From contig RFHX01000331.1 of NCBI GenBank assembly GCA_003695725.1, positions 1 to 5,987 of the forward strand: a stretch of DNA of 5,987 bases, written 5' to 3'. Of the stretch, positions 5,874 through 5,987 are shown piece by piece. A model generated the notes under the pieces. The model was not told the DNA's origin. It searched no databases and saw nothing but the letters and a program-made list of their open reading frames with translations. The translations under genes were made by a program, and so were the position numbers. Within the stretch, counting starts at the first letter, position 1. Each line of letters starts with the position of its first letter. Source of the stretch: J061 sp003695725 [NCBI: Candidatus Schekmanbacteria bacterium]. GTDB taxonomy: Bacteria > Schekmanbacteria > GWA2-38-11.

Positions 5874-5986
5874 AAAAGTGTTCAAAAACCTGACACTTAA
5901 ATTGTAAAAATCGAGAAAAAAAGCGTCAAAAAAGTAATTTATCTTAATTTAATCAATAACTTAATTAAATATTAAAAAGTGTTCAA
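5874..5986. repeat. 12-base direct repeat AAAAGTGTTCAA, two copies
   Basis: Exact copies lie at 5874-5885 and 5975-5986, 101 bases apart. The base after each copy differs (A in the first, T in the second), and the second copy is cut short by the window edge. The sequence between them is AT-rich, with no gene seen. They could flank a small element or be binding sites for a gene outside the window. Confidence 0.5.
5876..5898. repeat. Small hairpin AAGTGT / ACACTT
   Basis: Six-base perfect arms (5876-5881 and 5893-5898) enclose an 11-base loop, TCAAAAACCTG. The hairpin lies upstream of the PEP-CTERM promoter and has no strong T-tract on either side. Its left arm is part of the 12-base sequence repeated at the window edge, so it may be one unit of a dispersed palindromic repeat. 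Confidence 0.45.
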
Positions 5987-5987
5987 T

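Noticed and set aside
5940-5975. Inverted AT-rich sequence ATTTAAT / ATTAAAT as a replication origin or attachment site
   Set aside because: It is low-complexity A/T sequence with no DnaA boxes, iterons or integrase gene nearby.
1-5987. CRISPR array, tRNA or rRNA genes
   Set aside because: No regularly spaced repeats, cloverleaf-like segments or rRNA-like conserved stretches were seen on either strand.

Overview
The window is AT-rich and carries four complete genes and one more at each level of certainty: a gene tail at the left edge, a membrane transporter, a methyltransferase, an iron-sulfur protein, a small siroheme reductase and a PEP-CTERM surface protein. The siroheme reductase and the oxygen-sensitive multi-cluster ferredoxin suggest an anaerobe with sulfur or nitrogen oxyanion chemistry. 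The PEP-CTERM tail and a sigma-54-type promoter suggest a Gram-negative, didermic bacterium. The former Deltaproteobacteria, Nitrospirota or an AT-rich candidate phylum would fit, but the sequence alone does not settle the taxon.

Layout. At 2-112 the last 36 codons of an unknown + strand gene run into the start of an MFS permease (112-1251) through a TAATG overlap. The permease converges on a SAM-dependent methyltransferase of the O-methyltransferase fold (1295-2347, minus). A divergent control region (2348-2535) with two inverted repeats separates the methyltransferase from a ferredoxin-like protein (2536-3282, plus). A 320-base non-coding stretch full of inverted repeats follows, and then a siroheme/4Fe-4S sulfite or nitrite reductase-like protein with a fused two-cluster ferredoxin domain (3603-4604, plus). 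After 290 bases without a gene comes an isolated minus-strand unit. It has a sigma-54-like -24/-12 promoter (5765-5781), a strong ribosome site, a PEP-CTERM protein (4895-5728) and a near-perfect intrinsic terminator (4823-4856). The right edge has a small hairpin and a 12-base direct repeat.

How the parts may work together. The ferredoxin and the reductase lie on the same strand and both are rich in Fe-S ligands, so an electron-transfer pair is reasonable. The long structured gap between them could instead mean separate promoters or differential expression. No DsrAB, AsrA/AsrB or siroheme-synthesis gene is visible. The PEP-CTERM gene is a stand-alone surface-protein unit whose sorting enzyme must be elsewhere in the genome. 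The methyltransferase lacks the usual catalytic histidine, so its reaction cannot be assumed to be O-methylation. The best candidates for new biology are the DsrLP-type reductase/ferredoxin module with its structured spacer, and the sigma-54 control of the PEP-CTERM gene.
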